This document shows positions 1-6,346 of a stretch of DNA of 6,594 nucleotides, piece after piece. Each line of letters begins with the position of its first letter. The first letter of the stretch is position 1. The stretch lies in contig DIJW01000123.1 in assembly GCA_002421475.1 (NCBI GenBank), positions 1-6,594 on the forward strand. The letters are read 5' to 3'. Under the pieces are notes generated by a model. The model was not told where the DNA came from. It ran no database searches and worked only from the letters and a program-made list of their open reading frames with translations. The DNA is from Thiomicrospira sp. UBA5634. GTDB taxonomy: Bacteria; Pseudomonadota; Gammaproteobacteria; Thiomicrospirales; Thiomicrospiraceae. Made by a program: the position numbers and the translations under genes.

Positions 1-1806
1 GGGATTGAAGCCAGTTTGCGCCGTATCGCGCATTATGATTATTGGTCGGACAAGGTGCGTCGTTCGGTGATTTTTGATGCCAAGGCGGATGTGTTGGTGT
101 ACGGCAATGCCGAGCGCGCGATTGTTGAGATTGCGCATCGGTTAGCCCAAGGTGAAACGCTTGAACAAATGCGCGATATTCGCGGCATTGCGTATATTGT
201 TGATCGCGTACCGCAAGACTTTATTGTGATGGACTCTACCGAAGTCGATACACCAGGCCTGGTGACGCCGCATTTAAATCCGTATGAAATGGTAACGGAA
301 GAATCGTGTGAGTCGAAAAAAGGCGATAAAGCGCAAACGATTGATGAACAAAATGGTGTGAAAGTCGTGCATGTGGCGTTGGAAATTCCACGTCATCATC
401 CGCGTGATTTAACCGTGATTCGTATGCCGTCGTTTGAGCAGGTGTGTGATGATCCGGTACTGTATGCCCACGCTTCAAGAGTGTTCCATTTAGAAACCAA
501 TCCGGGGAATGCACGGGCGTTGGTGCAACGTCACGGCAACCGCGATTTATGGATTAATCCGCCGCCGATTCCGTTGACCACGCCGGAAATGGACGGGGTG
601 TTTGGTTTACCTTACGCCCGTGCGCCGCATCCGCTGTATGGCGATGCCAAAATTTCCGCGTGGGAAATGATTCGTTTCTCGGTGAATATTATGCGCGGTT
701 GTTTTGGCGGCTGTACTTTCTGTTCAATCACCGAGCATGAAGGCCGTATTATTCAGAACCGCTCAGAAGAATCTATTCTGAAAGAAGTCGAAGAAATTCG
801 CGATACGGTAAAAGGTTTTACCGGCATTATTTCCGACCTTGGCGGCCCAACGGCGAATATGTGGCGTTTAGCGTGTAAAGACCCGCGAATTGAATCCAAC
901 TGTCGCCGTTTGTCGTGTGTGCATCCTCGTATTTGTCGTTATCTGAATACCGACCAAATGCCATTAGTGCAGTTGTATCGCAAAACCCGCGCGTTGCCGG
1001 GGATTAAAAAGGTACTGATTGCCTCCGGCTTACGTTATGACTTGGCGGTGGAAACGCCGGAATACGTGAAAGAATTAGTCACCCATCATGTCGGCGGTTA
1101 TTTAAAAATCGCGCCTGAACATACTGAAGAAGGTCCGTTAAGCAAAATGATGAAACCCGGTATGGGGGCGTATGATCGTTTTAAAAATATGTTTGAAAAA
1201 TACTCGACCGAAGCCGGTAAAAAACAGTATTTGATTCCGTATTTTATTGCTGCCCATCCGGGCACAACCGATGAAGATATGCTTAATTTGGCGTTGTGGT
1301 TAAAAGCGAACGGTTATCGGGCGGATCAAGTGCAGGCGTTTTTACCCAGTCCGATGGCGATAGCGTCAGCGATGTATCACACTGATTTAAACCCGTTGCG
1401 CAAAATTCACCGTGATGCCAGCGATGAAAAAGTATTTACGCCGAAAGGTCTGAAGCAACGCCGCTTACATAAAGCGTTTTTACGTTATCACGACCCGGAA
1501 AACTGGCCGCTGTTGCGTGATGCCTTGCGTGCGATGGGGCGCGCCGATTTGATCGGCAACGGTAAACAGCATTTAATTCCGAGTTTTCAACCGGCCGGAA
1601 CCGGCCAAGCGGGCGGAGAAGGCAAACGTACCGGACGTAAATTTGGTGAGCAAAAATTCCTCACCAAATACAGCGAACAAGGGCGCAAACCTTTGTCGGA
1701 TAAAAAAGACGGCGCAAAATCCGGTTCGAAAACTGGAACGAAGCCGACCGGACGCAAACCGACCAATCGGCAACCGACTAAGGGATCAAAACCACGAAGC
1801 CGTTAA
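1..1806 (+). CDS. ygiQ: YgiQ-family radical SAM protein (5' end missing)
   Basis: The reading frame is open from base 1, and residues before the first possible start (GIEAS) fit the family, so the gene begins outside the window; 601 codons are present against roughly 740 in E. coli YgiQ. The radical SAM cluster motif CxxxCxxC is intact in CFGGCTFC, with Cys codons at 700-702, 712-714 and 721-723; these would bind the 4Fe-4S cluster that cleaves S-adenosylmethionine. The stretch after it ([17 protein letters not shown], then [11 protein letters not shown]) is a strong family signature. The last 60 or so residues form a Lys/Arg/Gly/Thr-rich, probably disordered basic tail, which suggests nucleic-acid binding. 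The substrate and role of YgiQ are not established. A copy of the iterated palindrome at 252-263 is translated as PGLV. Family assignment is secure; function is unknown. Confidence 0.95.
   Translation, partial: GIEASLRRIAHYDYWSDKVRRSVIFDAKADVLVYGNAERAIVEIAHRLAQGETLEQMRDIRGIAYIVDRVPQDFIVMDSTEVDTPGLVTPHLNPYEMVTEESCESKKGDKAQTIDEQNGVKVVHVALEIPRHHPRDLTVIRMPSFEQVCDDPVLYAHASRVFHLETNPGNARALVQRHGNRDLWINPPPIPLTTPEMDGVFGLPYARAPHPLYGDAKISAWEMIRFSVNIMRGCFGGCTFCSITEHEGRIIQNRSEESILKEVEEIRDTVKGFTGIISDLGGPTANMWRLACKDPRIESNCRRLSCVHPRICRYLNTDQMPLVQLYRKTRALPGIKKVLIASGLRYDLAVETPEYVKELVTHHVGGYLKIAPEHTEEGPLSKMMKPGMGAYDRFKNMFEKYSTEAGKKQYLIPYFIAAHPGTTDEDMLNLALWLKANGYRADQVQAFLPSPMAIASAMYHTDLNPLRKIHRDASDEKVFTPKGLKQRRLHKAFLRYHDPENWPLLRDALRAMGRADLIGNGKQHLIPSFQPAGTGQAGGEGKRTGRKFGEQKFLTKYSEQGRKPLSDKKDGAKSGSKTGTKPTGRKPTNRQPTKGSKPRSR
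252..263. repeat. Iterated palindrome copy 1 (inside ygiQ)
   Basis: Exact ACCAGGCCTGGT; the symmetry extends one base each side to a 14-base perfect palindrome (CACCAGGCCTGGTG). It is read in the phase x-CCA-GGC-CTG-GTG, giving Pro-Gly-Leu-Val, and lies in a part of YgiQ well upstream of the radical SAM core. Confidence 0.9.
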
Positions 1807-1829
1807 GGTGGACTTTTCCGGTTTTTGAC

Positions 1830-1843
1830 TTGATATAACGCAA
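1830..1843 (+). promoter_or_regulatory. Possible FNR/Anr-like site upstream of hemN
   Basis: The sequence TTGATATAACGCAA has one perfect FNR half-site (TTGAT), the correct four-base spacer, and a second half-site matching three of five positions (CGCAA against ATCAA). FNR/Anr control of hemN is known in other gammaproteobacteria, because the enzyme is needed without oxygen. A -10-like TAGAAT at 1883-1888 would put the site centre about 58 bases upstream of the start point, near a class I activator position, but no good -35 is visible. Weak evidence; it may be chance. Confidence 0.3.
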
Positions 1844-1865
1844 GTTTTGCCTGCTGAATGCCACC

Positions 1866-1877
1866 ACCAGGCCTGGT
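1866..1877. repeat. Iterated palindrome copy 2 (hemN leader)
   Basis: Exact ACCAGGCCTGGT in the 175-base gap between ygiQ and hemN. On the minus strand its flanks read CCA-AACCAGG...TGGTGGTGG, close to the flanks of the prmC copies. It could form a short hairpin in the ygiQ 3' transcript, but only TTTAG follows, so it is at best a weak terminator. Confidence 0.9.
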
Positions 1878-1963
1878 TGGTTTAGAATAGCGCGTTATTT
1901 TGAACAGACTTGCCCGGTTTGGCTGGCTCAAACTGAAAGTGTGTTATAAAGATGCCGACTAAC

Positions 1964-1981
1964 GGATAGAAAGGATAGAAC
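1964..1981 (+). promoter_or_regulatory. hemN ribosome binding site in a 9-base tandem repeat
   Basis: Two adjacent 9-base units, GGATAGAAA and GGATAGAAC, end immediately before the hemN ATG. The second carries the likely Shine-Dalgarno core AGGA at 1972-1975, six bases from the ATG, which supports the start at 1982. The upstream unit supplies a second GGA too far away to be the main site. A TATAAA at 1945-1950 resembles a -10 element but has no matching -35. Confidence 0.6.
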
Positions 1982-3364
1982 ATGGAACAGGGTATTCAAT
2001 TTGATGCGGATTTAATTAAACGCTACAACCAAAGCGGGCCGCGTTATACCTCCTATCCGACTGCAGTGCAGTTTGACGAATCCTTCGGTATCGTAGATTA
2101 CGAAGCTGCCGCCGCGCGCTCGAATGCTTCCGGTCGCGGCCTGTCGCTGTATTTTCATATTCCATTTTGCGACACCATTTGTTTTTATTGCGCCTGTAAT
2201 AAAGAATGGACGCGCGACCGCAAAAAAACCACGCCTTATTTAGAGCGTTTGTTTAAAGAAATTGAGCTGCAAGCGAAGTTGTTTGATCCGAATCGTAAGG
2301 TCGAGCAATTACATTGGGGCGGCGGTACACCGACCTTTATTAACCACGATGAAATGCGTCAGCTGATGGCGAAAACGCGTGAACATTTCAATCTGTATGA
2401 TGACGACAGCGGTGAATATTCGATTGAAATCGACCCGCGTGAAGCCACCGCCGAAACCATTAAATTGTTGCGAGAGCTCGGTTTTAACCGCATGAGTTTA
2501 GGTGTGCAGGATTTTGACCCGAAAGTGCAAAAAGCGGTCAATCGTATTCAATCGGAAGAAGAAACTTTTACCGTACTGAACGCGGCGCGTGCCGAAGGTT
2601 TTTTATCGGTGAATGTCGATTTGATATACGGCCTGCCATTCCAAACCCAAGATAGTTTTTTACAAACCTTGGATAAGTTGTTAGAAGTCGAGCCGGATCG
2701 GTTCTCGATTTTTAACTATGCGCACATGCCGGCGATGTTCCCGACGCAGAAAAAAATGCGCGAAGAAGATATGCCGTCACCGGATCAGAAGTTGGCGATT
2801 TTACAGGCGACTACCGAGCGATTGTTAGAAGCGGGTTATGTGTATATCGGCATGGATCACTTTGCCAAACCGGATGATGAGTTGGCGGTGGCGCAGCGTA
2901 ATGAAACCCTGTATCGCAATTTCCAGGGTTATTCGACGCATGCTGATTGTGATTTGGTGGGCATGGGCGCCACCTCGATTGGTCTGGTGGACAATACCTA
3001 TTCGCAAAACCGCAAAGATTTGGAAAGTTACTATAAAGCGATTGATGGCGGACAACTTGCGATTTTCCGTGGCGTGCATCTTACCGAAGATGACGAGTTA
3101 CGTCGTAACGTGATTACGCGCTTAATCAGCCATTTTCATTTGAATTTTGCTACCGTGAATAAACAATGGGGTATTCGCTTTGACGAATACTTTGCCAAAG
3201 AATTGCAGGCGGTGAAAGTGTTTGCCGAAGACGGCTTGTTAACACTGGATGAAAACGACATCTACATTACCGCTAAGGGTCGCTTGCTGATTCGTAATAT
3301 CTGTATGGCGTTTGATGCTTATATCAAACCCGGCACGCAAAATCGCTTTTCGAAAGTCATTTAG
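1982..3364 (+). CDS. hemN: Oxygen-independent coproporphyrinogen III oxidase
   Basis: Cytoplasmic radical SAM enzyme that decarboxylates two propionate side chains of coproporphyrinogen III to give protoporphyrinogen IX without oxygen, in haem synthesis. The product is 460 residues, close to the 457 of E. coli HemN. The N-terminal segment NQSGPRYTSYPTA is typical of true HemN and not of the shorter HemW-like proteins. The cluster motif is in HIPFCDTICFYCACN, with Cys63, Cys67 and Cys70 as ligands and the extra conserved Cys72. GGGTP at 113-117 is the usual SAM-binding segment. The HemN-type C-terminal domain is complete. The ATG at 1982 has a good ribosome binding site. The gene has its own 175-base leader and ends just before a strong terminator, so it is probably a single transcription unit. 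Confidence 0.97.
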   Translation: MEQGIQFDADLIKRYNQSGPRYTSYPTAVQFDESFGIVDYEAAAARSNASGRGLSLYFHIPFCDTICFYCACNKEWTRDRKKTTPYLERLFKEIELQAKLFDPNRKVEQLHWGGGTPTFINHDEMRQLMAKTREHFNLYDDDSGEYSIEIDPREATAETIKLLRELGFNRMSLGVQDFDPKVQKAVNRIQSEEETFTVLNAARAEGFLSVNVDLIYGLPFQTQDSFLQTLDKLLEVEPDRFSIFNYAHMPAMFPTQKKMREEDMPSPDQKLAILQATTERLLEAGYVYIGMDHFAKPDDELAVAQRNETLYRNFQGYSTHADCDLVGMGATSIGLVDNTYSQNRKDLESYYKAIDGGQLAIFRGVHLTEDDELRRNVITRLISHFHLNFATVNKQWGIRFDEYFAKELQAVKVFAEDGLLTLDENDIYITAKGRLLIRNICMAFDAYIKPGTQNRFSKVI

Positions 3365-3389
3365 TCACGAATCAAGATTTGAGACGATG

Positions 3390-3422
3390 AAAAAAAAAGC
3401 CACCAGGCCTGGTGGCTTTTTT
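3390..3422. terminator. Bidirectional terminator built on the iterated palindrome
   Basis: Perfect inverted repeat GCCACCAGGCCTGGTGGC at 3399-3416, preceded by nine A (3390-3398) and followed by six T (3417-3422). It folds as a 7-bp GC-rich stem with a GGCC loop, extended by A-U pairs, and has a U-tract in both directions. It lies 25 bases after the hemN stop and 10 bases after the stop of the convergent barrel gene, so it should end both transcripts. Confidence 0.93.
3402..3413. repeat. Iterated palindrome copy 3 (terminator stem)
   Basis: Exact ACCAGGCCTGGT forming the inner part of the 18-base perfect palindrome of the hemN terminator. The symmetry extends three bases further each side (GCC/GGC), the longest of any copy here. 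Confidence 0.9.
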
Positions 3423-3432
3423 GTTTCAGAAT

Positions 3433-4080
3433 TTAATAACTAAAACGGTAACCTAACGTGAGGGTGTAACCATCATCATTACGTATCCAGTTGCTGACTA
3501 AGCTGGAGTGGCGATCAATCCAGATCGCACCATGCACACCAAGAGTTGAGCTTTCGCCAAGTTTTTCGTAGGGCAAGGTTTTTAAATTCAAACCCCATTC
3601 AAACCAATATCCCACGCCACCACGCACGCCAAAGTCGTAACCGAACGTGTGATCATTCATCGAGTTACATTCGACATCATTACAGGCTTTTGCCGCGCTA
3701 TTGTAGCTGCCTAAAGTGGCATAAAGATCCATTCTATTGCGCAAACCTATCGCATAACCGATATACAAACTATCCGCGGTACTATCGACTTGGCTGAGTT
3801 CGGTTGCGCTGCTCCCTTCAGTGGCGCTGGCACCAATAAATACGCTGTTTGGGAATTGATAAGCGGCGGATAAACCAAACACGCGCAGATGACGATGCTG
3901 ATCTTCGGTTGCGTCACTGCTAGTGATAATAATCGGTTCATCAAATGAGGCGTAACCGACTTGCAGTTGAACTTGACTATAGTTGAAATTGGCGGCATTT
4001 GCATTGCTGATCTGGCCGACAACAATGAGCAGCACTATGCGGAGTAATCCTTTTGGTAACGTCGTTAAGTTTAAATTCAT
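3433..4080 (-). CDS. Secreted outer-membrane beta-barrel-like protein
   Basis: A 215-residue protein with a clear Sec signal peptide: Lys10 and Arg14, a hydrophobic core at about 11-22, and a likely cleavage site after Ala29 (ANA). The mature part has alternating polar and hydrophobic stretches with many aromatic residues, such as QVQLQVGYASF, SVFIGASATEG, LDYATLGSY-like segments and YTLTLGYRFSY. It ends in an aromatic residue, as expected for an outer-membrane barrel of perhaps eight strands. Cys133 and Cys138 could form a disulfide in an external loop. I cannot name the family; OmpX/OmpW/Opa-like small barrels are the nearest in style. It starts 14 bases after the PilZ gene and is probably cotranscribed with it. 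It faces hemN tail to tail across the shared terminator. Confidence 0.75.
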   Translation of the reverse strand: MNLNLTTLPKGLLRIVLLIVVGQISNANAANFNYSQVQLQVGYASFDEPIIITSSDATEDQHRHLRVFGLSAAYQFPNSVFIGASATEGSSATELSQVDSTADSLYIGYAIGLRNRMDLYATLGSYNSAAKACNDVECNSMNDHTFGYDFGVRGGVGYWFEWGLNLKTLPYEKLGESSTLGVHGAIWIDRHSSLVSNWIRNDDGYTLTLGYRFSY

Positions 4081-4094
4081 GACTAGCGGCTCAG

Positions 4095-4643
4095 TTAGTT
4101 TAACGGTTGGTTTTTTGCCAGTTTAATCAGTTGCTGGCGAACATACTGGCGAAACTCATTATCACTCAGTTGGGGGTTTTTAGTTGCACTCATTAGATTA
4201 AGTAAAAACTGATTATCTAAACTGACGGTGTTTTTTGGTGAGTGCTCCACCGGGCGTACTGAGAGCGTTTCGGGTAAACGAGATTCGGTTTCACTCGGGT
4301 TAAATTTTAGGTCATCAACCAAAGCTTGATGTTTTGCGCGCGCTTTTGGGTCGATATTTTCGATACTAAAACCATAGATAAAATGGCGTGCCCCGCGTTT
4401 ACTGGATACTTTGACTGCATCTATGCAGTAGGAAAGGTTGCTGGCAAGGTTGGTAATATAAATCGAGTCAATCAGTTGGTTGAGGTTAAAGTTTATATAG
4501 TGGTCGGTGACCATAATCGAAAAACCATCGTTACATATATCAATGCCGGAATAGGTTTGGCCTTTGATGCGCACTTTAAAATTACGTTTGTGGCGTGTTG
4601 ATTTACGGCGTTCTTGAAACGTTGAACTCATGATGAATGGCAC
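4095..4643 (-). CDS. Divergent PilZ-domain protein
   Basis: A 182-residue protein with no signal peptide. Residues 12-20 (RRKSTRHKR) contain the RxxxR cyclic-di-GMP motif of PilZ domains as Arg13-Arg17. The second motif, normally [D/N]xSxxG, appears as DICNDG (35-40) with Cys37 in place of Ser. The domain closes around 87-93 with HFIYGFS, like the usual 'GvxF' strand. Residues 110-182 are a polar tail with a possible helix near the end and no recognised domain. By analogy it may bind cyclic-di-GMP and control a partner, possibly the barrel protein encoded 14 bases downstream; this is inference. The longest frame starts with GTG at 4643; an ATG four codons later (4631), giving MSSTFQERRK, is an equally plausible start. 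Neither has a strong ribosome binding site. Confidence 0.7.
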   Translation of the reverse strand: MPFIMSSTFQERRKSTRHKRNFKVRIKGQTYSGIDICNDGFSIMVTDHYINFNLNQLIDSIYITNLASNLSYCIDAVKVSSKRGARHFIYGFSIENIDPKARAKHQALVDDLKFNPSETESRLPETLSVRPVEHSPKNTVSLDNQFLLNLMSATKNPQLSDNEFRQYVRQQLIKLAKNQPLN

Positions 4644-4667
4644 TCGTAAAGTGATAAAACCAACAAG

Positions 4668-4696
4668 ATTATCGGTGATTTAAGAGGGCGACACAA
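4668..4696 (-). promoter_or_regulatory. Possible promoter of the PilZ-barrel pair
   Basis: In the 61-base gap after moeB, the minus strand has GATAAT (4668-4673, five of six matches to -10) and TTGTGT (4691-4696, three of six to -35) with an exact 17-base spacer. The -35 overlaps a near-palindrome, ACACAACCTTGTGT (4691-4704), which could be an operator. The block could equally be read through from moeB. Weak evidence. Confidence 0.3.
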
Positions 4697-4704
4697 GGTT
4701 GTGT

Positions 4705-5469
4705 TTAGGCGCAGCACTGACAATTCGGGTCTTTTTTCAGGTTAAATTGGCGAATTTGCATAGTTAAACCATCAATTAACATTAACTTTCCAACCAGTGT
4801 AGGTAAATCAAGCAACGCCTTAATCGCTTCCATTGCTTGCATCGAGCCGACCATGCCAACCAGCGGAGCGACCACGCCATTACGACTACAGCTTTGATCG
4901 GTGCTGACGCCGGGTTTGTATAAACACTCATAACAAGGGGAATCATCACGGCGAAAATCATAGGTGGTCAGCTGACCTTCCCAGCGGATGGCAGCCCCCG
5001 ATACCAGTGGTTTTTTTGCTTGCAAGCAGGCCTGGTTGAGCGCAAAACGGGTGGCAAAGTTATCTGAGCAATCTAGCACTACATCAACCTGCTTTACCAG
5101 GTTTTGTAATTCGTCCGTTTGCAGTTGTTGCTCAATCACATTCAACTGAATGTGGTGGTTTAACTCACATAAGGTTTGTGCGGCGGAAGCGGCTTTATTT
5201 TGGCCGATGCGGTTTTCGTTATGAATCACTTGGCGTTGTAGATTGGAGTCATCGACTTGATCAAAATCGACCAGGGTGAGTTGACCGATTCCGGCAGAAG
5301 CGAGATACAGTGCGGCGGGGGAACCCAAACCGCCGAGGCCGATAATTAACGCATGCGATTGCGCCAGTTTAAGTTGACCGTCATAGTCGATTTCTGACAG
5401 CAAAATTTGGCGCGAATAACGCGATAATTGATCATCATTCAGTTCGCTGATTTGGTTGTGAGTGTTCAT
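4705..5469 (-). CDS. moeB: Molybdopterin-synthase adenylyltransferase, ThiF/MoeB family
   Basis: E1-like ATP-dependent enzyme that adenylates the C-terminal glycine of MoaD so it can receive sulfur for molybdopterin synthesis. At 254 residues it is close to E. coli MoeB (about 250). Visible motifs are the nucleotide loop GLGGLG (44-49), Asp68, the NLQRQ segment with Arg79, Lys92 and Asp136 in LDCSDN. The structural zinc site is CYEC (Cys179, Cys182) plus Cys250 and Cys253 at the C-terminus (CQCC). The ATG overlaps the prmC stop as ATGA (5466-5469), indicating translational coupling. ThiF and MoeB are hard to separate by sequence alone; the prfA-prmC context favours MoeB. The single-mismatch copy of the iterated palindrome encodes residues NQAC (145-148). 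Confidence 0.9.
   Translation of the reverse strand: MNTHNQISELNDDQLSRYSRQILLSEIDYDGQLKLAQSHALIIGLGGLGSPAALYLASAGIGQLTLVDFDQVDDSNLQRQVIHNENRIGQNKAASAAQTLCELNHHIQLNVIEQQLQTDELQNLVKQVDVVLDCSDNFATRFALNQACLQAKKPLVSGAAIRWEGQLTTYDFRRDDSPCYECLYKPGVSTDQSCSRNGVVAPLVGMVGSMQAMEAIKALLDLPTLVGKLMLIDGLTMQIRQFNLKKDPNCQCCA
5025..5036. repeat. Iterated palindrome copy 4, one mismatch (inside moeB)
   Basis: AGCAGGCCTGGT differs from the exact element only at 5026 (G for C). On the coding strand the codons are AAC-CAG-GCC-TGC, so the changed base turns the usual Trp codon (TGG) into Cys148. A Cys is also found here in E. coli MoeB (NAGC), so the mismatch may be kept by the protein. Confidence 0.65.
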
Positions 5470-6332
5470 GGTTTTTGTCCCATTGTAACGCGAGCTTGTC
5501 CGCTGAGATCACGGCGCAACTCAATCGCTTGATAACCCTGTTGTTTAAATAAAGCCGCGACCGCTTCGGCTTGATTATAACCGTGTTCAACCACTAACCA
5601 GGCCTGGTGGTGCAGATGCAACCAGGCCTGGTGGATGATTAAACGTAAATCATCCAAGCCGTCGCGGCCTGAACTTAATGCGGTGGGCGGCTCAAAACGT
5701 AAATCACCCTGTTGTAAATGCGGATCAAGATCTTCGATATATGGCGGGTTGGATACAATCAAATCATATTGATTGGCATGAACCGGTTCAAACCAGCTTC
5801 CCTGAAAAAAATGCACATTCAGGCCAAGATGTTGCGCATTGTGTTGTGCGATCGCAAGTGCCGCCGCTGATAAGTCCACCGCGTGAAATTCGCCATCCGC
5901 CCGTTCACTGGTGATGGCTAAAATAATCGCACCTGATCCGCTACCTAAATCTAAAACCTTGGCGCAAGGCAAGTCATGAATTTTTTCTAATGCGGCTTCA
6001 ACTAGCGTTTCGGTGTCGGCACGCGGGATAAGGGTGGCAGGGCTAACTTTAAGGTTTAAACCCCAAAACTCACGCTGTTCAGTGATGTACGCCAGCGGCT
6101 CACCATTTTGGCGACGCTCAACAAACTCAAAAAACTGTTCGGCTTGTTGAGGTGTGAGTTCGCGTTCCGGCCAGGTATAGAGTGTAGCGCGTTGGCAATG
6201 CAGTACATGGCAAAGCAGAAGTTCTGCTTCAAGCTTCGCTTCATGATGGGCTGCTTGATCTGTTGACGCATGGCTTAATTTTTCACGCGCAAATTTCAGC
6301 GCGTTTTCGTACGACCAGGCCTGGTGGTTCAT
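5466..6332 (-). CDS. prmC: Release-factor glutamine N5-methyltransferase
   Basis: Cytoplasmic SAM-dependent methyltransferase that modifies the glutamine of the GGQ motif in release factors RF1 and RF2, improving termination. The product is 288 residues (E. coli, 277). An N-terminal helical release-factor-binding domain covers about 1-100. The SAM-binding motif is LDLGSGSG (127-134) and the catalytic substrate-binding motif is NPPY (195-198), in the family context VSNPPYIEDLDPHL. The start at 6332 matches the usual N-terminus (MNHQAW against MEYQHW in E. coli). It lies 14 bases after prfA, whose product is its substrate, and overlaps moeB by four bases. Three exact copies of the iterated palindrome lie in this gene. 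All are read as HQAW (3-6, 234-237, 242-245), and the last two replace sequence that in E. coli contains VSGGF before LLLEHG. Function should be kept, since all core motifs are intact. Confidence 0.96.
   Translation of the reverse strand: MNHQAWSYENALKFAREKLSHASTDQAAHHEAKLEAELLLCHVLHCQRATLYTWPERELTPQQAEQFFEFVERRQNGEPLAYITEQREFWGLNLKVSPATLIPRADTETLVEAALEKIHDLPCAKVLDLGSGSGAIILAITSERADGEFHAVDLSAAALAIAQHNAQHLGLNVHFFQGSWFEPVHANQYDLIVSNPPYIEDLDPHLQQGDLRFEPPTALSSGRDGLDDLRLIIHQAWLHLHHQAWLVVEHGYNQAEAVAALFKQQGYQAIELRRDLSGQARVTMGQKP
5597..5608. repeat. Iterated palindrome copy 5 (prmC, distal)
   Basis: Exact ACCAGGCCTGGT, followed by GGTG on the plus strand. It encodes HQAW at PrmC residues 242-245, just before the conserved LVVEHG strand. 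It lies exactly 24 bases (eight codons) from the next copy. Confidence 0.9.
5621..5632. repeat. Iterated palindrome copy 6 (prmC, distal)
   Basis: Exact ACCAGGCCTGGT, followed by GGAT on the plus strand. It encodes HQAW at PrmC residues 234-237. With copy 5 it forms a 24-base-period pair giving the peptide HQAWLHLHHQAWL. Confidence 0.9.
6314..6325. repeat. Iterated palindrome copy 7 (prmC start)
   Basis: Exact ACCAGGCCTGGT beginning five bases into the prmC coding strand. It encodes HQAW at residues 3-6, directly after the ATG and Asn codons, so any hairpin it forms in mRNA would sit within the ribosome's footprint at initiation. Confidence 0.9.
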
Positions 6333-6346
6333 GCGCCGGTTAACCG

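Noticed and set aside
236..514. 92-residue open frame on the minus strand opposite ygiQ
   Set aside because: It is antisense to a well-conserved gene and has no recognisable protein features; the same applies to the other antisense or shifted frames over ygiQ, hemN, prmC and the PilZ and barrel genes.
1593..1606. Near-palindrome GGCCGGAACCGGCC near the 3' end of ygiQ
   Set aside because: It lies inside the coding frame at the start of the basic tail, has no T tract, and is not repeated elsewhere in the window.
1643..1828. 61-residue plus-strand frame overlapping the ygiQ end
   Set aside because: It is a shifted frame of the low-complexity basic tail of ygiQ with no independent support.
4691..4704. 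Inverted repeat ACACAAGGTTGTGT after moeB as a terminator
   Set aside because: The stem is only five to six pairs of mostly A-T with a very short loop and no U tract on the transcribed strand; it is mentioned only as a possible operator.
252..6325. Interpretation of the repeats as a CRISPR array or mobile-element ends
   Set aside because: The 12-base copies are spread over 6 kb inside unrelated housekeeping genes, without regular spacers, target-site duplications or transposase genes.
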